Part shown: positions 15,883 through 25,917 of the stretch, in pieces
How positions within the stretch are numbered: the first letter of the stretch is position 1
Layout of the letters: every line of letters starts with the position of its first letter
Assembly (NCBI GenBank): GCA_900769955.1
Contig: CAAGIP010000211.1
Span: 1-64,000 of the forward strand
Origin: Spirochaetia bacterium
GTDB taxonomy: Bacteria > Spirochaetota > Spirochaetia > Sphaerochaetales > Sphaerochaetaceae
Direction of reading: 5' to 3'
Length of the DNA: 64,000 nt
The notes under the pieces: generated by a model
What the model saw: only the letters and a program-made list of their open reading frames with translations
What the model was told of the DNA's origin: nothing
The model's database searches: none
Made by a program: the position numbers and the translations under genes

Positions 15883-17934
15883 TCAGATCTTTGCGGCAGT
15901 TTCGAATGCCTTCCAGATTACCGATCTCAGGTTTCCGACCTTGACGCAGTCTCCGACCAGCTTTACCTTACCGCCTGCCTTTGCAAGGGGAGCGGGAATG
16001 TATCCGGCAGACATGATTACATCATCGGTTTTAATGGTGATCTCACTTCCGTCCTTACGTGTACAGATTATTTCTCCGTCCTTTACTTCCTTAAGCTTCG
16101 TCTCAAGGTAGACCGGAACCTTATGAAGAGCGAAGTATTCCCTGAGGTAGGAAGAGTTTGCAAGACACACTCCCTTCTGACTTACAAGATCATCCTTCAT
16201 CTCCACGATGATGGGATGTTTCCCTTCAAGAGCCAGTTCATATGCGATCTCACATCCGGTAAGGCCTCCGCCGATTACGGCAACAGTGTCACCGACCTTT
16301 TCACCTGAGAGATACTCACATGCCTCAATCGTCTTCTCAATACCGGGAACGGGAAGTCTTCTCGGCTTTGCACCCGTTGCGATGATGATGTCGAGACCCC
16401 TGAATTCATCAAGGGACTTCACTTCACTGTTAAGACGTACATCAACCTTCAGGATTTCCATCTGTCTGACATACCAGGCAAGCAGATCCCTGAGTTTGCC
16501 CTTATACGATTCAGCTGATGCTGCAATGAAGGTTCCTCCGAGTCTGTCTGACTTTTCGTAGATCACGGGTTCATGGCCTCGGAGCTTCAGAACGCGCGCT
16601 GCCTCCATTCCACCGATTCCGCCTCCGATTATGATTACCTTCTTCGGTTTATCGGTTTTAACGATGCGGTGCTTCTTCCACTGCATCGTTTCAGGGTTTA
16701 CCGCACAGCGGGCAAGGCCGAGGGAGTCAAAGAGATCCTGATCGTTCGGAACACCCTTATAGTGACACATGTTGAAACAGCCGTTATGACAGAGAATACA
16801 GGGCCTGATGTCCTCTGACCTGTCATTGATGAGCTTTGTGACCCACTCCTGATCGGCAAGGAATGAGCGTGCGAATCCTGCGCCGTCAAGACGCCCTGCC
16901 GCGATTTCTTCCGCCGCAACGAACGGGTCCAGGCGTCCTGCCGCGACAACGGGGGCAGAAGTGAAGTTTCTTATGTGCTCGACATCGGCGAGGTTGCAGT
17001 TTTCCGGCATGTAGATGGGAGGATGAGCCCAGTACCAGGCATCATATGTGCCGTTATCGCAGTTGAACATGTCATATCCTGCATCGGTGAGGTACTTAAC
17101 CGCCTTCTCACTTTCAGCCATGTCACGTCCGGCCTCTTTGTAGTCCTCACCGGGGAGGGCGCCTTCCCTCATGCCCTTTGTCTTTGAAACTACGGAGTAG
17201 CGGAGTGATACGGGAAAATCCTTTCCGCATGCTTTCTTGATTCCCTGAACGATTTCCACTGCAAAGCGGTAGCGGTTTTCAAAGGAGCCGCCGTATTCAT
17301 CGGTTCTTTTATTCACATAGGGGAGTGTGAACTGGTCAAGCAGATAGCCTTCATGGACAGCATGGATCTCAACACCGTCAACTCCGGCATCCTTCAGAAG
17401 CACGGCGGTCTTTATGAAGGCATCGACCATCTCGTGAATTTCGTCCTTTGTCATCTCACGGGATGGAACCTTATCTGACCAGCGGTTGGGAGATGGGCTT
17501 GCCGATGCCGTGATCTTATCGAGATTCATCACCGGCTTTGATAATACTCTCAGCACCGGGTTGGTGTAGAGCATCTCCATCATTTCAGAAACAGTGAATG
17601 ACCTTCCGAATCCGGCAGTCAGCTGGATGAAGAGCTTTGCTCCCGTCTTATGGAACTCTGGCATCCACTCCTTCAGGTCTCTGAACATCTTCTTATTCTT
17701 ATAGAGCCACTGGCCGAACATCGGGTTGTAAACGGGCTGGCATCCGGGAAGCACGAGACCTGCGTTGTTTTTCGCAACCCTCATTATGAATTCTGCTCCC
17801 GCGCTGTCAAAATGGTTTTTCTCCATCCAGCCGAAGAGATCGGTTCCTCCCATGCTTGTAAGCACGATCCTGTTTTTTATTTCACATGACCCGATCTTCC
17901 AGGGCGTGAACAGGGGCTGTAAACGTTTATCCAT
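15883..17934 (-). CDS. Old Yellow Enzyme-type Fe-S flavoprotein (2,4-dienoyl-CoA reductase/BaiCD-like)
   Basis: 683 residues, the normal length of NADH-dependent enoate or dienoyl-CoA reductases. An FMN-binding TIM barrel covers ~1-370 (GVDGVEIHAVHEGYLLDQF, then NKRTDEYGGSFENR). The 4Fe-4S ligands are in CILCHNGC plus the later RCAVNP. A C-terminal FAD/NAD(P)H module has IIIGGGIGGMEAARVL and VIGGGLTGCEIAYELA. Such enzymes reduce activated C=C bonds of enoates, dienoyl-CoAs or bile-acid intermediates. AAAGGAG lies 13 bases before the ATG, somewhat far. Convergent with acnX, so a shared pathway is possible but unproven. Confidence 0.88.
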   Translation of the reverse strand: MDKRLQPLFTPWKIGSCEIKNRIVLTSMGGTDLFGWMEKNHFDSAGAEFIMRVAKNNAGLVLPGCQPVYNPMFGQWLYKNKKMFRDLKEWMPEFHKTGAKLFIQLTAGFGRSFTVSEMMEMLYTNPVLRVLSKPVMNLDKITASASPSPNRWSDKVPSREMTKDEIHEMVDAFIKTAVLLKDAGVDGVEIHAVHEGYLLDQFTLPYVNKRTDEYGGSFENRYRFAVEIVQGIKKACGKDFPVSLRYSVVSKTKGMREGALPGEDYKEAGRDMAESEKAVKYLTDAGYDMFNCDNGTYDAWYWAHPPIYMPENCNLADVEHIRNFTSAPVVAAGRLDPFVAAEEIAAGRLDGAGFARSFLADQEWVTKLINDRSEDIRPCILCHNGCFNMCHYKGVPNDQDLFDSLGLARCAVNPETMQWKKHRIVKTDKPKKVIIIGGGIGGMEAARVLKLRGHEPVIYEKSDRLGGTFIAASAESYKGKLRDLLAWYVRQMEILKVDVRLNSEVKSLDEFRGLDIIIATGAKPRRLPVPGIEKTIEACEYLSGEKVGDTVAVIGGGLTGCEIAYELALEGKHPIIVEMKDDLVSQKGVCLANSSYLREYFALHKVPVYLETKLKEVKDGEIICTRKDGSEITIKTDDVIMSAGYIPAPLAKAGGKVKLVGDCVKVGNLRSVIWKAFETAAKI

Positions 17935-17969
17935 TTTTATTCTGACACTCCTTTGGGTTTCTGTAAAAT

Positions 17970-17978
17970 ATCATAGCA
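17970..17978 (-). promoter_or_regulatory. Extended -10 promoter of the OYE gene
   Basis: On the minus strand TG-C-TATGAT, an extended -10 element, leaves a leader of about 30 bases that carries AAAGGAG. The -35 region (TTTTCG) is weak, as is common with extended -10 promoters. Confidence 0.5.
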
Positions 17979-18022
17979 CGTGTTACTGAATTCGAAAACT
18001 GTTTTCCGTTTCACTTTTCTTC

Positions 18023-18031
18023 TGATATAAT
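18023..18031 (+). promoter_or_regulatory. Extended -10 promoter of udp
   Basis: TG-A-TATAAT, with a perfect -10 hexamer at 18026-18031. It is followed by a ~20-base leader with AGGAGG directly before the ATG at 18059. No good -35 is visible. Confidence 0.6.
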
Positions 18032-18058
18032 GGAATAAATCATTTTTCAGGAGGCATT

Positions 18059-18835
18059 ATGTCAGATTACATGAACGGAACCGGTATCCAGTACCATTTA
18101 AGGATAAAGAAGGGAGATGTAGGACGCTATGTCATATTGCCGGGAGACCCTAAGAGGGTACCTCTGATTGCCGCATATCTTGACGATGCAAGGGAAGTTG
18201 CCGATTCACGTGAGTATGTTACTTATACAGGATATCTTGACGGGGAGATGGTCAGCGTGACGAGTACCGGAATTGGAGGTCCGTCAGCGTCAATTGCTAT
18301 GGAAGAGCTCTATAAGTGCGGTGCAGATACATTCATCAGGATGGGTACATGCGGCGGCATTGCGCTGCCTGTGATGGGCGGCGATGTCGTCATCGCAACG
18401 GGGGCTGTCAGGATGGAAGGCACAAGCAGGGAATATGCGCCGATCGAGTTTCCGGCAGTTGCCGACTTCGATGTCGCGATGTGCTTAAGGAGTGCCGCGA
18501 GAAAGCTCGGACTCAGACACCACATGGGCGTCGTGCAGTGCAAGGACAGCTTCTACGGTCAGCATGATCCCGATATCATGCCGGTAAGTTATGAGCTTAC
18601 GACCAAGTGGGAAGCGTGGAAGAGGCTGGGAGTGCTCGCAAGCGAGATGGAATCGGCTGCGCTCTTCACCGTTGCATCTAGGCTTGGCGTCAGATGCGGC
18701 TCAGAGTTCTTCGTCGTCGGAAACCAGGAGCGGGAGAAGCTCGGTATGGAAAACCCGAAACTTCACGACACGGAGCCTGCGATCAGGGTCGCCATCGAGG
18801 GCGTGAGGGAGCTTATCAGGCTTGATAAAGAGTAA
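18059..18835 (+). CDS. udp: Uridine phosphorylase
   Basis: Reversibly cleaves uridine with phosphate to uracil and ribose-1-phosphate in nucleoside salvage. Motifs of the NP-I family are present: [39 protein letters not shown], and EFPAVADFD followed by [17 protein letters not shown]. These match uridine phosphorylase better than purine nucleoside phosphorylases. Length 258 is typical. AGGAGG precedes the ATG. Its product uracil would feed the uracil phosphoribosyltransferase-like protein at 603-1655. It overlaps the convergent small gene by 20 bases. Confidence 0.92.
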   Translation: MSDYMNGTGIQYHLRIKKGDVGRYVILPGDPKRVPLIAAYLDDAREVADSREYVTYTGYLDGEMVSVTSTGIGGPSASIAMEELYKCGADTFIRMGTCGGIALPVMGGDVVIATGAVRMEGTSREYAPIEFPAVADFDVAMCLRSAARKLGLRHHMGVVQCKDSFYGQHDPDIMPVSYELTTKWEAWKRLGVLASEMESAALFTVASRLGVRCGSEFFVVGNQEREKLGMENPKLHDTEPAIRVAIEGVRELIRLDKE

Positions 18836-19118
18836 TTCCTTTATCAAGGTATTCCTTTTTCGTCATTTCCAGCAGGGCGGACAGATCCTGTCCGTCTTCC
18901 TTTTTTCTGACAAGATCGATCGTGAAAAGCTCAAGGCCTGTTTTCGAATAATCTTCCTGCAGCCGGGCGCATGGATGGATACCGAGATCGAGTGAGAACC
19001 TCTCATCGGCACGCGTCTTTATGATGTCTTCCGTGGTGCCGAGATAAGTCATGTCGGTCCTGAGGTTTCTAACTGCATATACGCCTGCTTCCTTTCTTCC
19101 GATCAGATAATCGTTCAT
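18816..19118 (-). CDS. Small GIY-YIG-like domain protein
   Basis: About 100 residues. [30 protein letters not shown] resembles the GIY-YIG core: the two motif strands appear as GVY and YLG, followed by an Arg-containing helix. Single-domain relatives are often of unknown function and some lack nuclease activity. The ATG at 19118 is preferred over the TTG at 19148, with AGGAGA about 12 bases before it. The stop-proximal 20 bases overlap udp tail to tail. Family assignment is moderate because the motif is degenerate. Confidence 0.6.
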   Translation of the reverse strand: MNDYLIGRKEAGVYAVRNLRTDMTYLGTTEDIIKTRADERFSLDLGIHPCARLQEDYSKTGLELFTIDLVRKKEDGQDLSALLEMTKKEYLDKGITLYQA

Positions 19119-19248
19119 TTTTTTTACAATTCTCCTGTTTTGATGCAAAGAAACATTCTTTACTGAAATTTTAGTTTTCTTTCACCATTTTTTACTATAT
19201 CATAAAAAATGAGATTTTTTGATCTAACATTGATAAAGGTGGAATATC

Positions 19249-19836
19249 ATGGAACAACAGATTCAGGATTTAGTTGCTTCTATCAGAAAGGAAGGGATAG
19301 AAGAAGCTAAAAGACAGAGCGCTGAGATTCTGGAAAAAGCCAGGGCTGAAGCCGATGAGATCATCAGAAAAGCCAAAGAGCAGAGTGATGAACTTGTAAG
19401 TTCGGCAAAGGCAAAATGCGCCCTTGAGGAGGAAAGCGCCAGGGCGAAGATCGTTCAGGCAGGCAGGGATGTTTCCCTTTCCCTTAAGAAATCAATTGAA
19501 ACACTCTTTTCATCGATCCTTACGGATGATGTGGCAAAAGCCATGGATGAAGGACTCCTTGCTTCCCTCGTAACTGAAGTGGTAAGTGCGGACCTTAAGG
19601 GTACGGTCATTGAAGTTCCCGAAGGGAAGAGGAATGATATAGTCGCTGCCATTAAGGGTGAAGCCGCAGCAGCACTTAGAAAAGGTGACGTACTCCGTGA
19701 AAACAGGGGAGTGCTTTCAGGCATCAGGCTCACAAGCAATGACGGTTCCGGCTATGTCGATCTTTCAGCAGAGGAATGCGCACTTCTCTTAAAGCCTTAT
19801 CTTTCCGATAAACTCAGAGAGCTCATCTACGGTTAG
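19249..19836 (+). CDS. ntpE: V/A-type ATPase subunit E
   Basis: Peripheral-stalk subunit of the rotary ATPase. The N-terminal ~75 residues are a charged helix (IRKEGIEEAKRQSAEILEKA and onward) that forms the stalk coiled coil, followed by a compact C-terminal domain ending LLKPYLSDKLRELIYG. 195 residues is the usual length. AAAGGTGG precedes the ATG. It is the first gene of the E-DUF2764-A-B-D-I-K operon. No convincing -35 was found in the A/T-rich 100-base leader, though TATCAT at 19198-19203 is a -10 candidate. Confidence 0.88.
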   Translation: MEQQIQDLVASIRKEGIEEAKRQSAEILEKARAEADEIIRKAKEQSDELVSSAKAKCALEEESARAKIVQAGRDVSLSLKKSIETLFSSILTDDVAKAMDEGLLASLVTEVVSADLKGTVIEVPEGKRNDIVAAIKGEAAAALRKGDVLRENRGVLSGIRLTSNDGSGYVDLSAEECALLLKPYLSDKLRELIYG

Positions 19837-19844
19837 GATCGTCT

Positions 19845-20387
19845 ATGGGTAACTATTACTATCTTGTCCCCACGCTCCCTTCCCTCAGACCCGACATGGA
19901 TGAATACATGTCCCTTGAGGAATTTCTCGCGCTGTGCCGCGGACACTTATCGAAGAAGGACTATGAAATCCTTTCACATGCCACGCTTACAGGCAGTGAT
20001 GAAGTTAAGGGAAATGCCTTCATGAAGGAGTTTTCCCGCTTCCGCTCGATGGTTGATTCGGCCCTTATCGCGGAAAGGGCGGCAAAACTGGGTCTTAAGG
20101 ATCCATGCTATGAAAACAGAGGTGACAGGGAAGCAAGGATTCAGGAGGCAGTCAGAAAGGCCGTAAGGTCCTCCGATCCGCTCATGGGCGAAAAGCTGAT
20201 CCTTAACCTTTACTGGGGATTTCTGGAGAACAATCTGGGACTGGGACACTACTTCGATCTCACGTTCCTGATCAGCTATGCGCTGCGTCTTCAGATCCTG
20301 TCACGGCTTTCAGGCTTTACTTTGGATAAGGGTAATGCAGAGTTCGCAAAGCTCTTTGGACAATTGAAAGAGGAAATATTCCGCTAG
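19845..20387 (+). CDS. DUF2764 V-ATPase-associated protein
   Basis: 180 residues with the family start NYYYLVPTLPSLRPDMDEYMSLEEF and helical remainder. DUF2764 proteins occur at this position in V-ATPase operons of spirochaetes, chlamydiae and Bacteroidetes, which lack an annotated subunit C. By position and helical content it probably serves as the central-rotor socket (subunit C/d-like) linking the shaft to the proteolipid ring; that role is inference. It sits 8 bases after ntpE and 9 bases before ntpA. Confidence 0.82.
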   Translation: MGNYYYLVPTLPSLRPDMDEYMSLEEFLALCRGHLSKKDYEILSHATLTGSDEVKGNAFMKEFSRFRSMVDSALIAERAAKLGLKDPCYENRGDREARIQEAVRKAVRSSDPLMGEKLILNLYWGFLENNLGLGHYFDLTFLISYALRLQILSRLSGFTLDKGNAEFAKLFGQLKEEIFR

Positions 20388-20396
20388 AGGTAAAAT

Positions 20397-22124
20397 ATGA
20401 CTACAAACAGAGGACATGTTGTTTCGGTAAACGGCAACATGGTAAATGTTGAGTTCACTGGTGCGGTCACTAAAAACGAGGTAGGGTACATCGTCCTTGG
20501 CGATACCCGTCTCAAGAGTGAGGTCATCAGGATCAACGGTAATACCGCCTCCCTCCAGGTCTATGAGATGACCGGCGGTGTCGCGGTAGGAGACGAAGTT
20601 GAGTTCACCGGCGAGCTTCTCTCCGCAGAGCTCGGTCCCGGGCTTCTGACACAGATTTATGACGGACTGCAGAATCCGCTTCCCAAGCTTGCTGAGGAGT
20701 GCGGCTTCTTCCTACAGCGCGGTGTCTATCTCACCGCAATTCCCGATAAGGACTGGCCTTTCACGCCGAAAGTGAAAAAGGGTGATAAAGTCATCGCCGG
20801 TGACACGCTGGGAACCGTTCCCGAAGGCGTATTCACCCACCAGATCATGGTACCCTTCAACCTGCTCGGAGAATGGACCGTCACCGAGATCGCTTCTGAG
20901 GGTGTTTACAACGTAAGAAGCACGATTGCGAAGATCAAAAACACGAAGGGCGAGGAAAAGGAACTCTCGATGGTTTTCGAGTGGCCCGTCAAAAAGGCAA
21001 TTAAGTGCTATGACGAGCGCCTGCGTCCCGATGAGACGATGGTCACGAAGATCAGGCTCATCGACACCTTCCTTCCCGTCGCAAAGGGCGGTACATACTG
21101 TATCCCCGGACCTTTCGGTGCGGGCAAGACCGTCCTGCAGCACCTGACAAGTAAGAATGCCGACGTCGACATCGTAATCATCGCAGCGTGCGGTGAGCGT
21201 GCAGGTGAGGTTGTTGAGGTTCTCAAGGAGTTCCCCGAGCTCATCGATCCGAAGACAGGAAGAAGCCTCATGGAGCGCACGATCATCATCTGTAACACTT
21301 CAAGTATGCCCGTTGCCGCGAGAGAGGCATCGGTATACACGGCAGTAACGCTTGCCGAGTATTACAGGAACATGGGCCTTGACGTTCTTCTGCTTGCCGA
21401 CTCCACTTCCCGCTGGGCACAGGCAATGAGAGAGATGAGCGGACGCCTTGAGGAAATCCCGGGAGAGGAAGCATTCCCCGCATACCTCGAGTCAAGGATC
21501 GCAGAGTTCTATGAAAGGGCAGGTAAGGTTCGCCTCCGTGACGGAAGGACCGCTTCGGTAACGATCGGCGGTACCGTATCTCCAGCAGGCGGTAACTTTG
21601 AGGAACCGGTAACACAGGCCACACTCAAGGTAGTGGGTGCCTTCCACGGGCTTTCAAGGGAAAGATCGGATGCAAGAAAGTATCCTGCAATCGATCCTCT
21701 TGATTCCTGGTCAAAATATGAGGGTGTCCTTCCCCTGGACAAGGTAAGCGATGCTTATTCAATCCTTGTCCGCGGAAACGAGGTAAACCAGATGATGAAG
21801 GTCGTAGGTGAGGAAGGAACTTCACTTGAGGACTACATCATCTACCAGAAAGGTGAACTTCTTGACAGCGTATATCTCCAGCAGAACTCCTTCGATCCCG
21901 TCGACGCACAGGTAACGGTAGAGCGCCAGGTCGAGACCTTCGGCGTGCTCTATGACATCTTAAAGAGTGACTACGAGCTTGCCGACAAGAAGGACGTAAG
22001 ACTCTTCTTCAACCAGGTCAGACAGGCTTTCCTCGACTGGAACGGAACAGCCGAGAGTGATCCGAGATATGGTGAGAGGAAGCAGGAGCTAATCGGTCTT
22101 TATAAAGCAAAGGTGAGGAACTGA
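20397..22124 (+). CDS. ntpA: V/A-type ATPase catalytic subunit A
   Basis: 575-residue catalytic ATP-binding subunit. P-loop [11 protein letters not shown], the catalytic segment [14 protein letters not shown] with the general-base Glu, and [32 protein letters not shown] are all intact. The ~90-residue non-homologous insert after the N-terminal barrel, which separates A from beta subunits, is present ([20 protein letters not shown] region). In vivo it may synthesise or hydrolyse ATP; an ion-pumping role is discussed under subunit K. Confidence 0.97.
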   Translation: MTTNRGHVVSVNGNMVNVEFTGAVTKNEVGYIVLGDTRLKSEVIRINGNTASLQVYEMTGGVAVGDEVEFTGELLSAELGPGLLTQIYDGLQNPLPKLAEECGFFLQRGVYLTAIPDKDWPFTPKVKKGDKVIAGDTLGTVPEGVFTHQIMVPFNLLGEWTVTEIASEGVYNVRSTIAKIKNTKGEEKELSMVFEWPVKKAIKCYDERLRPDETMVTKIRLIDTFLPVAKGGTYCIPGPFGAGKTVLQHLTSKNADVDIVIIAACGERAGEVVEVLKEFPELIDPKTGRSLMERTIIICNTSSMPVAAREASVYTAVTLAEYYRNMGLDVLLLADSTSRWAQAMREMSGRLEEIPGEEAFPAYLESRIAEFYERAGKVRLRDGRTASVTIGGTVSPAGGNFEEPVTQATLKVVGAFHGLSRERSDARKYPAIDPLDSWSKYEGVLPLDKVSDAYSILVRGNEVNQMMKVVGEEGTSLEDYIIYQKGELLDSVYLQQNSFDPVDAQVTVERQVETFGVLYDILKSDYELADKKDVRLFFNQVRQAFLDWNGTAESDPRYGERKQELIGLYKAKVRN

Positions 22125-22126
22125 CA

Positions 22127-23419
22127 ATGCAGAAAGTATATACAAAGATTGAATCCATCGTCGGTAACGTCATCACGGTCAGGGCAACGGGCGTAAAGAA
22201 CCAGGACCTTGCAGAGGTGACCACATCCTCCGGCGTCAGCTATGCAAACGTAATCAAGCTCGACCATGATCTCGTGTCACTGCAGGTATTCAGCGGTGCA
22301 CAGGGCATCAGCACCGGAGACAGCGTCCGCTTTCTCGGCGTTCCCATGAGGGTAAGCTTCTCAGATGACCTGCTCGGGCGTATCTTCAACGGTTCCGGTG
22401 AGCCCCGTGACAAAGGCCCCTCGCTTACCGACAACATGATCGAAATCGGAGGACCTTCCGTAAACCCTGCAAAGAGAATCATCCCGAGGAACATGATCAG
22501 GACAGGTATTCCAATGATCGACGTATTCAACACTCTCGTCGAATCACAGAAGCTGCCTATCTTCAGTATTTCCGGTGAGCCTTACAACCAGCTGCTTGCA
22601 AGAATCGCGATGCAGGCTGAAGTCGATCTCATCGTTCTCGGCGGCATGGGCCTTAAGTATGATGACTATCTCTTCTTCAGGGAAACACTTGAAAAGAGCG
22701 GCGCCATGAGCAGAACGATCATGTTCGTCCATACCGCTAGCGATCCGACCGTAGAATGTACCCTTGTTCCCGACATGGCACTTGCGGTTGCGGAGCAGTT
22801 CGCGCTCAAGGGCAAGAAGGTTCTCGTCCTTCTGACAGACATGACGAACTACTGCGACTCGCTCAAGGAAATGGCGATCACAATGGACCAGGTACCTTCG
22901 AACAGAGGTTACCCAGGTGACCTTTACTCAAACCTTGCGGCACGCTATGAGAAGGCAGTTGACTTTGATGATGCAGGATCAGTGACTATTCTTGCCGTTA
23001 CCACAATGCCCGGTGACGACGTCACTCACCCGGTTCCCGATAACACGGGATACATCACAGAAGGCCAGTTCTACCTCAGAAACGGCCACATCGAGCCATT
23101 CGGCTCACTGAGCCGTCTCAAGCAGCAGGTCAACAAGGACACCCGTGATGACCACCGCTCGCTCATGGATGCCATGATCAAGCTCTATGCTGCTTACAAG
23201 GAATCCGTTGAGAAGAAGGCAATGGGCTTCCAGATGAGTGAATGGGATGACAAGCTCCTCCGTTACGGCTCTCTTTTTGAGTCGAAACTGATGGATCTTT
23301 CCGTCAACATTCCCCTTGAAAAGGCACTTGACCTCGGCTGGGAAATCCTCGCTGAGTGCTTTGAAAAGAACGAGACCGGATTAAAGTCTGACCTCATCAG
23401 CAAATACTGGCCTAAGTAA
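22127..23419 (+). CDS. ntpB: V/A-type ATPase regulatory subunit B
   Basis: 430-residue non-catalytic nucleotide-binding subunit that alternates with A in the head hexamer. It lacks a Walker A motif, having [20 protein letters not shown] at that site, as is normal for [44 protein letters not shown] is conserved (quoted here in part from the family's second half). It begins 2 bases after ntpA ends. Confidence 0.96.
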   Translation: MQKVYTKIESIVGNVITVRATGVKNQDLAEVTTSSGVSYANVIKLDHDLVSLQVFSGAQGISTGDSVRFLGVPMRVSFSDDLLGRIFNGSGEPRDKGPSLTDNMIEIGGPSVNPAKRIIPRNMIRTGIPMIDVFNTLVESQKLPIFSISGEPYNQLLARIAMQAEVDLIVLGGMGLKYDDYLFFRETLEKSGAMSRTIMFVHTASDPTVECTLVPDMALAVAEQFALKGKKVLVLLTDMTNYCDSLKEMAITMDQVPSNRGYPGDLYSNLAARYEKAVDFDDAGSVTILAVTTMPGDDVTHPVPDNTGYITEGQFYLRNGHIEPFGSLSRLKQQVNKDTRDDHRSLMDAMIKLYAAYKESVEKKAMGFQMSEWDDKLLRYGSLFESKLMDLSVNIPLEKALDLGWEILAECFEKNETGLKSDLISKYWPK

Positions 23420-23431
23420 GGAGTTTAGTTT

Positions 23432-24049
23432 ATGGCTGTCAAGCTGACAAAGAATGAACAGAAGAAGCAGAAGGACGCGCTTAAGCAGTTTAACCGCTAC
23501 CTTCCCACGCTGCAGTTGAAAAAGCAGCAGCTTCAGACTGTCATCAGGCAGATTGAAAGTGAGATAGAGGAGTATAAGACAGAGCAGAAGGCCCTGATCG
23601 ACTCCCTTCAGAACTGGATAGCTGTCTTCGGTGAGCACAGTTCTTTTGACTCTCTCCACAGCCTGAACAACCTCGTGAAGATCGATTCGATAGTGAAGGG
23701 CAAAGGCAATATCGCGGGTGTTGAGATTCCTGTTTTCCAGGAGCTCACATTTAAGGACATCCCTTATTCCCTCTTTGAATATCCCCTCTGGGTCGATTCC
23801 GGTATCGACGCACTGAAAAGATGCAGTGTGTATGATGCCAGAATCAGGACCCTCCAGGAGCAGATCGATTTACTCGGAAGGGAGCTCAGGACAACAAGCC
23901 AGCGTGTCAATCTCTTTGAGAAGGTTAAGATACCTGAAGCAAAAGAGAATATCAGAAGAATTGGCATTTACCTCGGTGACCAGCAGACCAGCGCGGTTGT
24001 CAGGGGTAAGATCGCAAAGAAGAAACTGGTCAGGGAGGATCCGTCATGA
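23432..24049 (+). CDS. ntpD: V/A-type ATPase subunit D
   Basis: Central-shaft subunit, 205 residues, built of two long helices at the N- and C-termini that form the rotating coiled coil. The start VKLTKNEQKKQKDALKQFN and the end FEKVKIPEAKENIRRIGIYL match the family. TAAGGAG precedes the ATG. The stop overlaps the start of subunit I by four bases. The last residues (GKIAKKKLVRE) are basic. Confidence 0.92.
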   Translation: MAVKLTKNEQKKQKDALKQFNRYLPTLQLKKQQLQTVIRQIESEIEEYKTEQKALIDSLQNWIAVFGEHSSFDSLHSLNNLVKIDSIVKGKGNIAGVEIPVFQELTFKDIPYSLFEYPLWVDSGIDALKRCSVYDARIRTLQEQIDLLGRELRTTSQRVNLFEKVKIPEAKENIRRIGIYLGDQQTSAVVRGKIAKKKLVREDPS

Positions 24050-25890
24050 TCGAAGGTATGAAGAGCGTGACTCTGGCAGCACCCTTCTCACAGAAGAAGG
24101 AAATGCTTAAGAGTCTCAGACAACTCGGTCTCATGCATGTTTCGTCCCTTAAGAGATCGTGTGAGGCGTCCGATATTACCGATAAGGATATAACAGGACT
24201 GATGAACACGCTTTCCGTGATCAGGGAAGAAGCGGATAAGAAGAAAAAATATGAGCAGGCGGCTCTTGAAGGTGACGCATTTGAGGAGCTTTCATCAAAG
24301 CTTGCGGGACTTATCAGGAGAAGAAGTGAGGATGGCGAGGAGCTAAGAAGACTTGGCTTTCTGGAGGCCTCTCTTGCTCCATGGGGTGACTTTGATCCTG
24401 CAGAGCTAAAGATGCTTGAAGAGGAGGGAATTCCCCTCAGCTTCTACACACTTGGCAAAAAGGAAAAGGAAACACTTCGCCAGGATGAGACCGTAAGGTT
24501 CATTTCCCTCAGGGAAGTGAATAAGATGGAAGCAATTGCGGTTGTGGGTTCCCCCTTGAACGAAAGTTTTCCGGCAGTGAGGTTCACCCCCGGCACGGAA
24601 AGCCTTTCCTCAGTGAGTGCCAGAATAGCCGCTCTCAAAGACGACATTTCATCTATTTCGTCCGAGCTTGAAAAAGCCAACGTCTATGCCGATGCATTCC
24701 GCTGGCAGATTAAACTCAGGAGTCAGAAGTCCATGCTTGAACGCGTCGATGCATCATGTGAGGATGTCGAGCAGATAACGCTCCTTCACGGATACATTCC
24801 CGATGCCGACCTTGATTCATTCAGGGCTTTTGCAAAGGAAAAAGGTTATGCATACCTCATCGATGAGGTAAAGGATGACGAGATGCCCCCGACAAAGATC
24901 CGCTACAAGGGCTTTGTCAGGATCATCAAGCCGCTCTATGACATACTCGGCACTGTGCCAGGATACAGGGAATATGACATTTCGCTCTACTTCCTCCTGT
25001 ACTTCTCAGTGTTCTTTGCCATGATCATAGGTGATGCAGGCTACGGCCTCATCTTCATCCTGATAGCAGCCATCATACAGGCCAAAACCAAAAAGGCAAG
25101 TGACATGGTCATCCTGATCTATGTGCTGGGTGCCACGACAGTGGTCTGGGGTGCGCTGACAGGAACATGGTTCGGTTCCGTTGCAATCGTCAATGCGCTT
25201 CCCTTCCTGAAGCTTTTCATAATTCCGTCGATATGTAACTTCTCGATGGAGCTTTATGGAATCGAGAGCGTTTTCGCACAGAATACGGTAATGAAGTTCT
25301 GCTTCATTCTCGGTGCATCCCAGCTTGTGCTTGCCTGTGTGATTAACGTGGTTGCAAAGATAAAGGCAAAGAACCTCTCGTTCGTTGCCGATATCGGATG
25401 GCTGCTCGACGTGCTTGTGATATACATGCTGGTCCTGTTCCTCGTTCTCAATGAGGAAGTGAACTTCAGCCTGATAATCGCAGGTGTTGCATCAGGATTC
25501 ATCCTCATATGTCTCTTCGGCAAACAGGAACCCGGTGTTCCATTCGTCAAGGGCATGGTGAAGAGCCTCTCCGATGCCTTCACGGTATTCCTCAACACAA
25601 TAAGCTGTTTCGGAAACGTGATGAGCTACATCAGACTCTTTGCGGTAGGAATGGCATCCCTTGCCATAGCTGACTCGTTCAACTCAATGGCAGGCGGACT
25701 TCTCTCAGGTTTCGCTCTTCCGGCAGGAATACTCGTACTCGTGCTCGGACATGGACTTAACCTGATAATGGGTCTCTTAAGTGTAGTCGTACACGGAGTA
25801 AGACTCAATCTTCTGGAATTTTCCAATCAGCTCGGAATGGAGTGGAATGGATATAGCTACGATCCGTTTAGGGAAACGGCAATAAAATAA
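24046..25890 (+). CDS. ntpI: V/A-type ATPase membrane subunit I (a-subunit)
   Basis: 614 residues. The cytoplasmic N-terminal half (~1-320) contains coiled coils that meet the peripheral stalks. The C-terminal half has seven or eight membrane segments forming the ion half-channels. YFLLYFSVFFAMIIGDAGYGLIF and, near the end, the helix NVMSYIRLFAVGMASLAIAD carry the conserved Arg that interacts with the proteolipid carboxylate. Length is slightly below the 640-660 of many homologues. Confidence 0.95.
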   Translation: MIEGMKSVTLAAPFSQKKEMLKSLRQLGLMHVSSLKRSCEASDITDKDITGLMNTLSVIREEADKKKKYEQAALEGDAFEELSSKLAGLIRRRSEDGEELRRLGFLEASLAPWGDFDPAELKMLEEEGIPLSFYTLGKKEKETLRQDETVRFISLREVNKMEAIAVVGSPLNESFPAVRFTPGTESLSSVSARIAALKDDISSISSELEKANVYADAFRWQIKLRSQKSMLERVDASCEDVEQITLLHGYIPDADLDSFRAFAKEKGYAYLIDEVKDDEMPPTKIRYKGFVRIIKPLYDILGTVPGYREYDISLYFLLYFSVFFAMIIGDAGYGLIFILIAAIIQAKTKKASDMVILIYVLGATTVVWGALTGTWFGSVAIVNALPFLKLFIIPSICNFSMELYGIESVFAQNTVMKFCFILGASQLVLACVINVVAKIKAKNLSFVADIGWLLDVLVIYMLVLFLVLNEEVNFSLIIAGVASGFILICLFGKQEPGVPFVKGMVKSLSDAFTVFLNTISCFGNVMSYIRLFAVGMASLAIADSFNSMAGGLLSGFALPAGILVLVLGHGLNLIMGLLSVVVHGVRLNLLEFSNQLGMEWNGYSYDPFRETAIK

Positions 25891-25917
25891 AGTATAATTG
25901 AAAGGAGATATTTCAAT

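Noticed and set aside
18816..19148. Homing endonuclease or mobile element at the GIY-YIG-like gene
   Set aside because: The motif is degenerate, the protein is about 100 residues, and no repeats or interrupted gene are present.
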